The notes: generated by a model from the letters alone, not told the origin. A stretch of DNA of 64,000 nt from an uncultured Oscillospiraceae bacterium (GCA_934446355.1 CAKSEC010000001.1:124001-188000), one strand, 5' to 3'; shown: positions 50,374-59,613, counted from the first letter of the stretch. Numbers and translations are program-made.

Positions 50374-51075
50374 TTACGCAAACACGCCCTCCGCAATATC
50401 AACAGTATTATTGCTGATATCGTAAACCACCTTGTCCGTCCTGTGCCTGTTACCACCTTCGTTAAACTCGTAAAACTCAACGGTAGCCGTCAGCTTGCTG
50501 CCCTCGCCCGAAAGCGTTGAATCTATGCCCATCGAAACATTCTCAGCAAGGTCTTTGCGCATATTGCAAAGCTCAGTCAGCTTTCCCTTACTGTCGATAG
50601 AGGAAAGCACACCGTCCTGCCACAGCAGATAAAGCGTATCGCCCTCAGCCACCGCAGAAACTATGTAGTCCTCGCTCTCGCCTGAATAAAGAACGCTGCT
50701 CTGCCCGTCAGATATCAGGTATACCTCGTTCCAGAGTACACCAACGCCGCCTTGCCACCCATAACCGGCAGTCATGAAATAGTCGCCGTTCCCCGCAGGA
50801 TAGTACATCACGCCCTCATTATAAGCAATGCTGTACATCTCCTCTTCGTCCTCCGGAACATCATCTATTTGGCTGCGCAGATCGCTCAGATACTCCCTGC
50901 CCTTGTCCGATATCGTATCCGCCGCAACTGGCTCGCTGATATCAGCCGTTTCAACATCTGAGTAACTCAGGCAGTCGTTCACCCATTCATATTTCTTCGC
51001 GCTCGAACACGCAGCTAAGCTGTACATCGCCATAATTCCTGCTAAGATACCATACGCTATTTTCTTTTTATTCAT
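50374..51075 (-). CDS. Unknown lipoprotein
   Basis: The 233-residue protein begins MNKKK with a hydrophobic core and lipobox LAAC (Cys about 23). The mature part is acidic and beta-rich (GDYFMTAGYGWQGG, EVYLISDGQSSVLYSG, GDTLYLLWQDGVLSSIDSKGKL), with a look of short beta-propeller blades. No family recognised. It has its own perfect-consensus promoter and is monocistronic, so it may be well expressed. Confidence 0.75.
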   Translation of the reverse strand: MNKKKIAYGILAGIMAMYSLAACSSAKKYEWVNDCLSYSDVETADISEPVAADTISDKGREYLSDLRSQIDDVPEDEEEMYSIAYNEGVMYYPAGNGDYFMTAGYGWQGGVGVLWNEVYLISDGQSSVLYSGESEDYIVSAVAEGDTLYLLWQDGVLSSIDSKGKLTELCNMRKDLAENVSMGIDSTLSGEGSKLTATVEFYEFNEGGNRHRTDKVVYDISNNTVDIAEGVFA

Positions 51076-51125
51076 TTGCTATGTCCTTTCTATATATCGA
51101 AACTATTGTCATTGACCTCTATTAT

Positions 51126-51154
51126 ATTATATATTAGTCCGCAATATTTGTCAA
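51126..51154 (-). promoter_or_regulatory. Consensus promoter of the lipoprotein gene
   Basis: TTGACA (51149-51154), 17 nt and TATAAT (51126-51131) on the minus strand match the sigma-A consensus at every position. Confidence 0.9.
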
Positions 51155-51404
51155 GGACACGTGCTTTTTTTGTATCATTCACTAAATTGCGCCCCGCCTA
51201 TTTGTCATTTAATACAGTGCGGTTCATCTTCATATTTACGTTTTGTATTTATTAACTACATTATTACAATCCGTATTTGCTGCCATAAAAAATCCTCAGC
51301 GTTATTAAAATGATACACCTTGTCACGATCATCTTCCCCCAGAACTGTCGATATTACCTAGCCTCTCTAATCGTCATACTTCTGTCACTAAGCTGCGATT
51401 CATC
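51155..51404. other. AT-rich gap with no feature seen
   Basis: This stretch between the lipoprotein promoter and the ribosomal operon terminator is AT-rich. I find no open frame, inverted repeat or promoter that I would defend. Confidence 0.6.
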
Positions 51405-51433
51405 AAAAAATCCCCCTCCGACCGGAGGGGGAT
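51405..51433 (-). terminator. Terminator of the spc/alpha ribosomal operon
   Basis: ATCCCCCTCC pairs with GGAGGGGGAT (loop GACC) and reads on the minus strand into TTTTTT. It lies 16 nt after the rplQ stop. Confidence 0.9.
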
Positions 51434-51448
51434 CTAAAGAAGCTAAAA

Positions 51449-51790
51449 TCAAACCAGTTCAATAATAGCCATCTCAGCAGCGTCGCCGCGGCGAGGACCT
51501 ATCTTATAGATTCTGGTGTAACCGCCGTTCTTGTCAGCGTACTTAGGAGCGATCTCGTCGAATACCTTCTTAGCGACATCTTCCTTAGTAACATATGAAA
51601 GCACCTGACGCTTGGTGTGCAGGGTGTTTACCTTGCCAAGTGTGATCATCTTTTCTGCTTCCGCACGAACCTCTTTCGCACGGGTAACGGTAGTTTCGAT
51701 CTTACCGTTCTCCAGCAGGAATGTAACCATGCCTCTGAGCATTGCCTTTCTGTGGTCGCTGGGTCTGCCCAGCTTTCTTGTTCCCGGCAT
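51449..51790 (-). CDS. rplQ: 50S ribosomal protein L17
   Basis: The 113-residue L17 begins MPGTRKLGRPSDHRKAMLRGMV and ends GDAAEMAIIELV, full length for a Firmicutes L17. Last gene of the alpha operon, 68 nt after rpoA, followed by the operon terminator. Confidence 0.97.
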   Translation of the reverse strand: MPGTRKLGRPSDHRKAMLRGMVTFLLENGKIETTVTRAKEVRAEAEKMITLGKVNTLHTKRQVLSYVTKEDVAKKVFDEIAPKYADKNGGYTRIYKIGPRRGDAAEMAIIELV

Positions 51791-51858
51791 ATTTCCATTC
51801 TCCTTTCAGTAGGAATAGTAGTTTATCAGCAGCCTGCCGTAAGTACGACAGAGCCTGA

Positions 51859-52818
51859 TCAGTTGTTTTCTTCAGAGGGTGTGAGATCGAATCCGAGCGA
51901 GTTGAGCTTAGCCTTAACCTCGTCGAAGGATTTCTTACCCAGATTTCTGACCTTCATCATGTCCTCAGGCGACTTGTTGATGAGGTCGTCCACTGTGTTG
52001 ATACCAGCACGCTTGAGGCAGTTGAAGGAACGAACGGAAAGTTCGAGTTCCTCAATAGTCATTTCAAGCAGCTTGTCCTTGCGGTTCTCTTCCTTTTCAA
52101 CCATCAGTTCAGGCTGTTCTGAATCATCAGAAAGATCAGCGAACAGCTTCAGACGCTCGATAAGGATCTTTGCCGCATAGGAAACGGCTTCCTTTGCGGA
52201 GATAGTGCCATCGGTCCAGATCTCGATGATAAGCTTCTCGAAATCGGTCCTCTGACCCACACGGGTATTTTCAACAGTGTAATTGCACTTCAGGACAGGA
52301 GTATAGATACTGTCAATCGGGATAACTCCAATAACAGGCTGGAGCTGCTCTTTGTTGAGTTCAGCAGAAACATAGCCTCTGCCTCTGTCCAGCGTGATAT
52401 CCATGAACAGCTTAGCACCTGCGCTCAGCGTAGCGATGTGCATACCGGGGTCGAGGATCTCTACCTCGCTGTCGGTCTTGATATCGCCGGCTGTAACTTC
52501 GCCCTCGCCCTCTGCTTCGATGTAGATGGTCTTGGGCGCTTCGCCGTACATTTTAGCTCTGAGTCCCTTGATGTTGAGGATCAGCTCAGTAACGTCCTCT
52601 TTAACTCCGGGAACGGTGGAAAATTCATGCTGAACGCCGTCGATCTTAACGGAAGTAGCAGCAACACCGGGCAGCGAAGAGAGAAGCACTCTCCTCAGGC
52701 TGTTTCCGAGAGTATTGCCGTATCCGCTCTGAAGCGGTTCGAGAACAAACATTCCATATGTTCCGTCTGAGCGTAATTTTGAGGTTTCGATATTGAGCTT
52801 TTCGATTTTTTCAAGCAT
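51859..52818 (-). CDS. rpoA: RNA polymerase alpha subunit
   Basis: The 319-residue subunit has an N-terminal dimerisation domain (YGNTLGNSLRRVLLSSLPG, HEFSTVPGVKEDV) and the C-terminal alpha-CTD (LELSVRSFNCLKRAGINTVDDLI, MKVRNLGKKSFDEVKAKL) that binds UP elements and activators. An acidic linker joins them. A 193-nt gap separates it from rpsD upstream, unusually long for this operon; an internal promoter or leader structure there is possible. Confidence 0.97.
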   Translation of the reverse strand: MLEKIEKLNIETSKLRSDGTYGMFVLEPLQSGYGNTLGNSLRRVLLSSLPGVAATSVKIDGVQHEFSTVPGVKEDVTELILNIKGLRAKMYGEAPKTIYIEAEGEGEVTAGDIKTDSEVEILDPGMHIATLSAGAKLFMDITLDRGRGYVSAELNKEQLQPVIGVIPIDSIYTPVLKCNYTVENTRVGQRTDFEKLIIEIWTDGTISAKEAVSYAAKILIERLKLFADLSDDSEQPELMVEKEENRKDKLLEMTIEELELSVRSFNCLKRAGINTVDDLINKSPEDMMKVRNLGKKSFDEVKAKLNSLGFDLTPSEENN

Positions 52819-53011
52819 TTGGTACCCTCCACAAGTTCTCGTCTGTTAATTATCCTGTGCTTATTGCCATATTCGCTGTTAATTTTAACTCACACTCTGC
52901 CCGTGCCGCAGCTATATAGCATAGCATTGGCACAGTTTAAGGCTGCTAGTCAGCCGATGCAGACTATGAATTAAAAATAACTGCACTAAATATCTGTATG
53001 CTTTTATGCTA

Positions 53012-53608
53012 TTATTTAGAATACAGCTCGATAATTAAGTGTTCAGCGATATCGTAGTCAAGCTCCTCACGCTGGAAAGCACGGAGTACCTTAGCTGTGC
53101 CTGCGTCCTTATTAACTTCGAGCCAGAGGGGAGTGATCCTGCCGCCTGCGACTTCAGCGATCTGCTCAAACTTCTTGCTCTTCTTGCTGTTCTCGTGCAG
53201 GGAGATAACGTCGCCTACCTTAACTCTGTAGGAAGGGATATCAACTCTCTTGCCGTTCACACAGAAATGACCGTGAGAAACCAGCTGACGTGCCTCACGT
53301 CTTGTGCAGGCCATACCCATTCTGAAAACAACGTTGTCCAGTCTGGACTCAAGCAGTCTGATGAGGTTCTCACCGGCGATACCCTCTTCCTTGGTAGCCA
53401 GTTCATAGTAGTGATAGAACTGCTTTTCAAGAACGCCGTAGATGAACTTGAGCTTCTGCTTCTCCTTCAGCTGGGAAGCATACTCAGACTCTTTCTTTCT
53501 CTTGTTTCCGTTGGGGTTTCTGTTGGACTTCTTGTCATAGCCCAGAACTGCGGGGCTGAGATCCAGTGCTCTGCATCTCTTTAAGATCGGGTCACGATTA
53601 ACTGCCAT
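53012..53608 (-). CDS. rpsD: 30S ribosomal protein S4
   Basis: The 198-residue S4 contains the S4 RNA-binding domain (RLDNVVFRMGMACTRREARQLVSHGHFCVNGKRV). The N-terminal zinc-binding cysteine set is absent (only one Cys before residue 100), so it is the zinc-free form. S4 nucleates 30S assembly and in other bacteria represses the alpha operon. Confidence 0.97.
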   Translation of the reverse strand: MAVNRDPILKRCRALDLSPAVLGYDKKSNRNPNGNKRKKESEYASQLKEKQKLKFIYGVLEKQFYHYYELATKEEGIAGENLIRLLESRLDNVVFRMGMACTRREARQLVSHGHFCVNGKRVDIPSYRVKVGDVISLHENSKKSKKFEQIAEVAGGRITPLWLEVNKDAGTAKVLRAFQREELDYDIAEHLIIELYSK

Positions 53609-53705
53609 TGTGATTTTCCTCCGTTATTCAATAGTAATATCGGCTTTGCCGAGTTATTCTGCTTTGCCGACGCCGAGTAAACGAACAGCTCGGTTCTGTT
53701 ATAGG

Positions 53706-54104
53706 TTATACACGTCTTCTCTTGGGAGGACGGCATCCGTTGTGGGGGATAGGAGTAACGTCCTTGATAAGCTTGACCTCAAGGCCTGCTGCCTGAAGAG
53801 CTCTGATAGCTGCCTCACGGCCTGCGCCCGGTCCCTTAACAAAGACCTCAACGGTCTTAAGACCATGTTCCATAGCTGCCTTAGCTGCAACATCTGCTGC
53901 TGTCTGAGCTGCGAAAGGAGTGGACTTTCTGGAGCCTCTGAAGCCGAGTCCGCCTGCGCTTGCCCATGAAAGAGCGTTGCCCTGAAGGTCGGTAATAGTA
54001 ACGATTGTGTTGTTGAATGTAGACTGGATATGAGCCGCACCGTTTTCGATGTTCTTGCGCTCACGGCGTCTGCGTACAACCTGCTTACCCTTGGTTGCTG
54101 CCAT
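53706..54104 (-). CDS. rpsK: 30S ribosomal protein S11
   Basis: The 132-residue S11 has HIQSTFNNTIVTITDLQGNALSWASAG and ends with the conserved DVTPIPHNGCRPPKRRRV. It lies in the platform of the 30S subunit. Alpha operon order rpsM-rpsK-rpsD-rpoA. Confidence 0.97.
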   Translation of the reverse strand: MAATKGKQVVRRRRERKNIENGAAHIQSTFNNTIVTITDLQGNALSWASAGGLGFRGSRKSTPFAAQTAADVAAKAAMEHGLKTVEVFVKGPGAGREAAIRALQAAGLEVKLIKDVTPIPHNGCRPPKRRRV

Positions 54105-54125
54105 TAATATACCACCTTTCTGTGA

Positions 54126-54494
54126 TTACTTCTTCTTGTTTGCAATAGTCTTCTTGGGACCCTTGCGAGTTCTAGCGTTGGTCTTGGTTCTCTGACCACG
54201 GCAGGGAAGACCCTTGCGGTGACGAGTGCCACGGAAGCAGTTGATCTCGACTAAACGCTTGATGTTGAGAGCAACAGTTCTTCTCAGGTCGCCCTCTACG
54301 AGATAGCCGTGGTCGATAACTTCACGGATCTTTGCTTCTTCCTCATCGGTGAGGTCCTTGACACGGGTGTCAGGATTTACACCGGCCTTAGCCAGAATAT
54401 CATTTGCAGACTTTCTGCCGATGCCGTAAACATAGGTCAGACCTATTTCTACACGCTTTTCCTTGGGCAGGTCTACGCCAGCGATTCTTGCCAT
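54126..54494 (-). CDS. rpsM: 30S ribosomal protein S13
   Basis: The 122-residue S13 begins MARIAGVDLPKEKRVEIGLTY and has the basic tail RGQRTKTNARTRKGPKK, which reaches between the subunits and contacts tRNA. AGGAGG precedes ATG. Confidence 0.97.
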   Translation of the reverse strand: MARIAGVDLPKEKRVEIGLTYVYGIGRKSANDILAKAGVNPDTRVKDLTDEEEAKIREVIDHGYLVEGDLRRTVALNIKRLVEINCFRGTRHRKGLPCRGQRTKTNARTRKGPKKTIANKKK

Positions 54495-54530
54495 ACTTTT
54501 TCCTCCTCTTGAATGGGATTTAGGGACTTA

Positions 54531-54644
54531 TCAGCCCTGTCTCTGCTTGTGTTTAGGTTCAACACAGATAACCATAACTTTACCCTTGCGCTTGATGACC
54601 TTGCACTTGTCGCACATGGGCTTTACTGAAGGTCTAACTTTCAT
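54531..54644 (-). CDS. rpmJ: 50S ribosomal protein L36
   Basis: The 37-residue protein MKVRPSVKPMCDKCKVIKRK continues to EPKHKQRQG. Cys11, Cys14, Cys27 and His32 form the zinc-binding (C+) set. It is placed between infA and rpsM as usual. Confidence 0.97.
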   Translation of the reverse strand: MKVRPSVKPMCDKCKVIKRKGKVMVICVEPKHKQRQG

Positions 54645-54683
54645 TGAAATACCCTCCTTTAGGATAGTTTACTATGCCGCAGA

Positions 54684-54902
54684 TCACTTGGCACGCCATG
54701 TGATCCTGCCTTTGGTCAGGTCGTAGGGCGACATTTCAACGGTCACTTTGTCACCGGGCAGGATACGAATGAAATTCATTCTCAGCTTGCCGCTGATGTG
54801 AGCCAAGATCTTATGACCGTTTGAAAGCTCTACCTTGAACTGTGCGTTGGGCAGTGCTTCCAGAATAACGCCTTCAACTTCCAATACATCTTCTTTAGAC
54901 AA
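54684..54902 (-). CDS. infA: Translation initiation factor IF-1 (TTG start)
   Basis: The 72-residue OB-fold factor has VEGVILEALPNAQFKVEL, GHKILAHISGKLRMNFIRI and ends KGRITWRAK. TTG 54902 gives the standard 72-residue protein and has GAGGAG about 10 nt upstream. GTG 54911 would add three residues and lie too close to that site. The start is just before the stop of the KOW gene, so translation is coupled. Confidence 0.94.
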   Translation of the reverse strand: MSKEDVLEVEGVILEALPNAQFKVELSNGHKILAHISGKLRMNFIRILPGDKVTVEMSPYDLTKGRITWRAK

Positions 54903-54903
54903 G

Positions 54904-55161
54904 CTATTCACTCTCCTCGGCGATGCTTCGGCTCAGTGTGTTCAGAAGAGTTCTGAGCCTTTTATCCGTCAGCCCGTCCGTATCAACGGTACGGTCTGTA
55001 GACCGGATATGTTTCAGGTTCTTTTTTTTCGGGGCGCTGAGCCTGCGCTCTTTACCATCGGCAAGGTAGGCGAACCCGCCGTCTGCGCCAGTGACAAGGA
55101 ACAGCCGTCCTTTGTCATGCCCCGCTGCGCTGATCACTATCATACCTGCTGCAGCTTCCAT
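54904..55161 (-). CDS. KOW-domain RNA-binding protein (L14E-like)
   Basis: The 85-residue protein has an N-terminal KOW-type motif (GMIVISAAGHDKGRLFLVTG) and a basic stretch (RRLSAPKKKNLKHI). Proteins of this kind lie between map and infA in many Clostridia and are annotated as L14E/L6E/L27E-like; the role is unknown but the location suggests a ribosome or RNA function. It is 6 nt after map and overlaps infA. Confidence 0.85.
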   Translation of the reverse strand: MEAAAGMIVISAAGHDKGRLFLVTGADGGFAYLADGKERRLSAPKKKNLKHIRSTDRTVDTDGLTDKRLRTLLNTLSRSIAEESE

Positions 55162-55167
55162 ACTTTA

Positions 55168-55923
55168 TCAGTGTTCCGGCTGCGTAAGAATGATCGGAGC
55201 ACCGTCCGTTATTGCGACGGTGTTCTCAAAGTGAGCACTCAGGCTTCCGTCGGTGGTGACCACCGTCCAACCGTCGCTGAGGACGTTGACCTCAGGGAAA
55301 TTCGAGTTCACCATCGGCTCGATGGCGATCGTCATGCCCTTGCAAAGCCTCGGACCTCTGCCCGGCCTGCCGAAATTCGGCACTTCCGGATCCTCGTGCA
55401 TCTCACGGCCGATGCCGTGACCGATAAACTTGCGGCAAACCGCATAGCCGTTTGCTTCAACGTGGGTCTGTATCGCATTGGAGATGTCGCCGATCCTGTT
55501 TCCTGCCACCGCCTGTTCAATTCCCTTGAACATCGCCTCTTCAGTGGCTTTCAGCAGCCTTTCGGCCTCCTCCGAGACCTTACCCACACGAAACGTTTTC
55601 GTGTTGTCCCCCATGAAACCGTTGAGTTCTGCAACGATATCACAGGAAATGATGTCACCCTCCTTAAGGATAACCTTTTTAGAGGGAATACCGTGGATAA
55701 GCTGCTCGTTTATAGAGAAGCAGTTATGCCCCGGAAATCCGCCATAGCCCTTGCACGGTGATGACCCGCCATGAGATACGACATAATCATTTACGATCCT
55801 GTCAAGCTCCCATGTCGAGATGCCTGGAACTGCGTTCCTGCCTGCGAGTTCAAGTGCCTGTGCGGCAAGCTCACCGGCTTTGAGCATAGCTTTAAGCTCT
55901 GTTGGATTTTTGATTGTAATCAT
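55168..55923 (-). CDS. map: Methionine aminopeptidase, type I
   Basis: The 251-residue enzyme removes the initiator Met. The motifs include HGIPSKKVILKEGDIISCDI (first metal Asp), GDNTKTFRVG (second Asp), GHGIGREMHEDPEVPNFG (metal His) and AIEPMV with the Glu. It has no N-terminal zinc-finger extension. Position between adk and infA is standard. Confidence 0.96.
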   Translation of the reverse strand: MITIKNPTELKAMLKAGELAAQALELAGRNAVPGISTWELDRIVNDYVVSHGGSSPCKGYGGFPGHNCFSINEQLIHGIPSKKVILKEGDIISCDIVAELNGFMGDNTKTFRVGKVSEEAERLLKATEEAMFKGIEQAVAGNRIGDISNAIQTHVEANGYAVCRKFIGHGIGREMHEDPEVPNFGRPGRGPRLCKGMTIAIEPMVNSNFPEVNVLSDGWTVVTTDGSLSAHFENTVAITDGAPIILTQPEH

Positions 55924-55945
55924 TATTTGTCACACTTTTCCATGA

Positions 55946-56578
55946 TCAGCCTTTGATAGCCGCCAGAGTAAGTCTGGAGGTATCAGCGATCTCCTTCTGA
56001 CCCTCAACGGTGACAAGCTTGCCTCTTGCAGCATAAAAATCCTTCAGAGGAGCAGTCTTTTCGTGATAGGTCTTAAGGCGGCTGATAACTGTTTCGGGCT
56101 TGTCATCGACTCTCTGAACGACCTTTGCGCCGCAGGCGTCGCATATGCCCTCAACCTTCGTGGGCTTGAATTCGATGTGATAAGAATTTCCGCAGCCCTC
56201 GCAGACGCGTCTGCCGGACATTCTTGCTGTGATGGCCTCATCAGGAACGTGTATCTCAACGACCTTGTCGATGTTCACGCCCATCTTCTCCAGAGCCTCA
56301 GCCTGTGCAACAGTTCTGGGGAATCCGTCGAGGATAAAGCCGTTCTTTGCGTCGTCCTCAGCTATCCTGTCCTTCAGGATACCGATAACCACCTCGTCAG
56401 GAACAAGGTCGCCCCTGTCCATATATGCCTTAGCGGCAAGACCGGCTTCTGTGCCGTTCTTTACAGCCTCACGCAGCATATTTCCAGTGGAAATCGCTGG
56501 GATATTGAGTTCCTTGCAGACTACCTCAGCCTGAGTTCCCTTACCTGCGCCGGGTGCGCCTAAAAAAATCAGATTCAT
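55946..56578 (-). CDS. adk: Adenylate kinase
   Basis: The 210-residue enzyme interconverts ATP, AMP and ADP. The P-loop is GAPGAGKGTQ (7-16), the AMP site includes STGNMLREA, and DGFPRT follows. The long LID carries four Cys (126, 129, 146, 149) that bind zinc, as in Gram-positive Adk. It sits between secY and map. Confidence 0.97.
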   Translation of the reverse strand: MNLIFLGAPGAGKGTQAEVVCKELNIPAISTGNMLREAVKNGTEAGLAAKAYMDRGDLVPDEVVIGILKDRIAEDDAKNGFILDGFPRTVAQAEALEKMGVNIDKVVEIHVPDEAITARMSGRRVCEGCGNSYHIEFKPTKVEGICDACGAKVVQRVDDKPETVISRLKTYHEKTAPLKDFYAARGKLVTVEGQKEIADTSRLTLAAIKG

Positions 56579-56651
56579 GGTTTTCTCCTATTCGCACTGT
56601 GCCATTTACCCTCACCATTCTGCCCGGACAATCCGGGCAGAACAGGGTAGT

Positions 56652-57995
56652 TTAATCAAGGAAGCCGGGGTGATGACGCATCATGATCTGGCTCTCAAGA
56701 GTTCTTACAGTCTCAAGTGCAACTCCGACAACGATGAGTATCGTTGTACCGCCGATGCTGATACCGCTGAGCGACGGAACGCATATAGCCAGAATGATGG
56801 GGAATATTGCGATGATTCCGAGGAATATCGCACCGATAAGCGTTATCTTGTTGAGCGAGTTGTAGATGAAGTCGGACGTAGGCTTGCCCGGACGATAACC
56901 GGGGATCGCACCGTTGTTCTTCTTCAGGTTGTTTGCGATCTCAACAGGATTGTACTGTATCGAAACATAGAAATAGTTGAATGCGATGATGAGCAGGAAG
57001 TAGATCACTGCGTACAGCGGGCTTCTCTGGCTGAACAGCCTTACAAAGCCGTCCCAGAATCCCTCGCCCGTGCCATCTATACCGAAGAAGTAGCAGATGG
57101 TCTGGGGCAGGCTCATCAGTGACATTGCGAAGATGATCGGCATTACACCGGACATTGCGACCTTGATCGGAATGTGGGTGGACTGACCGCCGTACATCTT
57201 TCTGCCAACAACACGCTTAGCATACTGAACAGGTATCCTCCGCTCTGCGTTGGTCATCAGAATGACGAACCAAACCATAGCGATGAAGATGATGATCGCC
57301 AGCAGCACGAAGCCGATGTTTGCAAGGTTTGCTCTGCAGAGAGTATAGAAATACTGAACTGCATTGGGCAGACCCGAAACGATACCCGCGAACAGTATCA
57401 TGGAGATACCGTTTCCGATACCCTTTTCGTTGATTCGGTCGCCAAGCCAGATAATGAGCGAAGCGCCGGCAACAAAGCAGGCTACGATAACGATAGCGGA
57501 AAGCACTACCGAGAATGCGTCGTCGTTAGTGCCGTACAGCACATCGCCATACTTGAGTATAGCAACATGGCTGCCGTTTTCGTCCGTTGCACCGTTCTTC
57601 AGCGTGAAGTAGAACGCCACAGCCTGAAGCACGGCAATTGCGAGTGAAGCGATCTTCGTGATCGTGTTGAGCTTCTTCCTGCCCTCTTCTCCCTCTTTCT
57701 GGAGTTTCTCCAGAGGAGGGATAGCGACAGTCAGCAGCTGAATGATGATCGACGCATTGATGTAAGGCGTGATCGACATTGCCAGCAGAGTACCCTTTCC
57801 AAGCGAGCCGCCCGTCATTACGTCGAGGTAATTGAGCAGCGAAGCGTCGCCAAGCATTGTGCTTATTGCAGCGTTGTCAAGGAAAGGAACGAAGATGTTT
57901 GAGCCTAAACGGAAAAGAATGATGATGAACAGTGTGTACAAAATCTTTTTACGCAGCTGCGTGTCCATCCACGCATTACGAAAGACCTGAAACAT
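56652..57995 (-). CDS. secY: Preprotein translocase subunit SecY
   Basis: The 447-residue channel protein has ten membrane helices. Landmarks are the plug/TM2 region with LLAMSITPYINASIIIQLL, NGISMILFAGIVSGLP, ERRIPVQYAKRVVG and the cytoplasmic loop NNLKKNNGAIPGYRPGKPT. Its ATG overlaps the stop of rplO (TAATG), indicating coupling. Confidence 0.97.
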   Translation of the reverse strand: MFQVFRNAWMDTQLRKKILYTLFIIILFRLGSNIFVPFLDNAAISTMLGDASLLNYLDVMTGGSLGKGTLLAMSITPYINASIIIQLLTVAIPPLEKLQKEGEEGRKKLNTITKIASLAIAVLQAVAFYFTLKNGATDENGSHVAILKYGDVLYGTNDDAFSVVLSAIVIVACFVAGASLIIWLGDRINEKGIGNGISMILFAGIVSGLPNAVQYFYTLCRANLANIGFVLLAIIIFIAMVWFVILMTNAERRIPVQYAKRVVGRKMYGGQSTHIPIKVAMSGVMPIIFAMSLMSLPQTICYFFGIDGTGEGFWDGFVRLFSQRSPLYAVIYFLLIIAFNYFYVSIQYNPVEIANNLKKNNGAIPGYRPGKPTSDFIYNSLNKITLIGAIFLGIIAIFPIILAICVPSLSGISIGGTTILIVVGVALETVRTLESQIMMRHHPGFLD

Positions 57996-58438
57996 TAGAT
58001 CACCTCAGCCTTTCCGCCTGCCTTTTCAATTTTTTCCTGTGCGCCTGCGGTGAACTTAGCAGCCTTTACAGTAAGGCTCTTGGTAAGCTCGCCGTTGCCA
58101 AGGATCTTGATACCGTCCTTTGCGTTCTTGATCGCACCGCTCTCAACAAGAGCAGCAGCGTCAACGACAGCACCGTTCTCAAAACGTGCCTCAAGGTCGG
58201 ATACGTTTACAGTTGCATATTCAACTGCAAAGATGTTGTTGAAGCCTCTCTTAGGGATTCTTCTCTGCAGAGGCATCTGACCGCCTTCAAAACCGGGTCT
58301 TATCGAACCGCCGGAACGAGCCTTCTGACCCTTGTGTCCCTTGCCGGCAGTCTTGCCGTTACCGGAACCGTGACCACGGCCGATACGCTTAACGTCCTTA
58401 ACAGAACCCTCAGCGGGCTGTAATTCGTAAAGCTTCAT
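57995..58438 (-). CDS. rplO: 50S ribosomal protein L15
   Basis: The 147-residue L15 begins MKLYELQPAEGSVKDVKRIGRG with the Gly/Lys-rich GSGNGKTAGKGHKGQKAR extension that reaches into 23S rRNA. It ends close to secY with overlapping codons. Confidence 0.97.
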   Translation of the reverse strand: MKLYELQPAEGSVKDVKRIGRGHGSGNGKTAGKGHKGQKARSGGSIRPGFEGGQMPLQRRIPKRGFNNIFAVEYATVNVSDLEARFENGAVVDAAALVESGAIKNAKDGIKILGNGELTKSLTVKAAKFTAGAQEKIEKAGGKAEVI

Positions 58439-58511
58439 GTGTTTGCACCCCCTAGTAAATGTGGATTAAGTGTAATCAGAATTTTTGAGCCGCATTTCAG
58501 CAGCCCTGAAA

Positions 58512-58688
58512 TCAAACCTCTTCTACCTTTACAAGGTGAGCGATAGTCTTGATTTTACCCTTAGTAGCCTCGTTGTCGGGCTGTGTGGATTCAGAGTTGA
58601 CCTTGCGCAGTCCAAGGGAATACGCAGTGGCGATCTGATTCTTCTTGCAGCTGTTCAATGAGCGTACAAGTGTGATTTTAAGAGCCAT
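58512..58688 (-). CDS. rpmD: 50S ribosomal protein L30
   Basis: The 58-residue protein starts MALKITLVRSLNSCKKNQ and ends AHLVKVEEV, a full-length bacterial L30. It lies between rpsE and rplO as usual. Confidence 0.95.
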   Translation of the reverse strand: MALKITLVRSLNSCKKNQIATAYSLGLRKVNSESTQPDNEATKGKIKTIAHLVKVEEV

Positions 58689-58710
58689 GTTATTCTTCCT
58701 TTCGTACTGC

Positions 58711-59211
58711 TTAGCCTACAATTTCCTTAACGGTCTTGCCTCTGAGAGCAGCGACCTCCTCAGCGGTCCTGAGAGAAGTCAGACCCTCCATCGTTGCGCG
58801 AACAACGTTGCAGGGGTTGTTGGAACGCAGGGACTTTGTACGGATATTCTTGATACCAGCCATCTCGATGACTGCACGAACAGGGCCGCCTGCGATAACG
58901 CCAGTACCCTCAGGAGCGGGACGCATGAGAACTGCGCCTGCACCGAACTTACCGGTTACCTCGTGGGGAATGGTGGTTCCCTTGAGAGCTATCTTGTGAA
59001 GATTCTTCTTAGCGTCCTCAAGACCCTTGCGGATAGCGTCCGGAACTTCGTTGGATTTACCCATACCGAAGCCTACGACGCCGTTGCCGTCGCCGACAAC
59101 TACCAGAGCGGAGAACTTCATGATACGTCCGCCCTTAACGGTCTTGGAAACACGGTTTATAGCAACAACTTTCTCGTTGAGCTCGTAATTGTTTGCGTCT
59201 AAAAGTGCCAA
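58711..59211 (-). CDS. rpsE: 30S ribosomal protein S5
   Basis: The 166-residue S5 has a double-stranded RNA-binding domain (INRVSKTVKGGRIMKFSALVVVGD) and the C-terminal domain with GAGAVLMRPAPEGTGVIAGG. It helps keep decoding accuracy. Confidence 0.97.
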   Translation of the reverse strand: MALLDANNYELNEKVVAINRVSKTVKGGRIMKFSALVVVGDGNGVVGFGMGKSNEVPDAIRKGLEDAKKNLHKIALKGTTIPHEVTGKFGAGAVLMRPAPEGTGVIAGGPVRAVIEMAGIKNIRTKSLRSNNPCNVVRATMEGLTSLRTAEEVAALRGKTVKEIVG

Positions 59212-59226
59212 GTCTGTCCCTCCTTA

Positions 59227-59586
59227 TTAGAAATTAAGTCCGCCTTCTCTTGCACCCTCAGCGAGAGCCGCAACTCTGCCGTGGTACACATAGCCGCCTC
59301 TGTCGAAAACGACATCGGTGATGCCTGCTGCCTTTGCCTTTTCAGCGATCATCTGACCAACCTTCTTGGCAGCCTCAACGTTGCCGCCGAAGCCCTCAAA
59401 GCCCTTTTCAGTGGAAGAAGCAGCAGCAAGTGTAACACCCTTTACGTCGTCGATGACCTGAGCGTAAATGTGCTGAGAAGAACGGAAAACGTTAAGACGC
59501 GGGCACTGTGCAGTACCGGTGATCTTAGAACGAACACGCTTGTGACGGCGGATTCTGCTCTTGTTCTTGTCGATAATTTTAACCAT
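59227..59586 (-). CDS. rplR: 50S ribosomal protein L18
   Basis: The 119-residue L18 binds 5S rRNA. A basic N-terminus (RIRRHKRVRSKITGTAQCPRL) is followed by FRSSQHIYAQVIDDVKGVTL and ends GREGGLNF-like AREGGLNF. Confidence 0.97.
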   Translation of the reverse strand: MVKIIDKNKSRIRRHKRVRSKITGTAQCPRLNVFRSSQHIYAQVIDDVKGVTLAAASSTEKGFEGFGGNVEAAKKVGQMIAEKAKAAGITDVVFDRGGYVYHGRVAALAEGAREGGLNF

Positions 59587-59613
59587 TTATTTTCAGTCCT
59601 TTCATTGTGGGGA

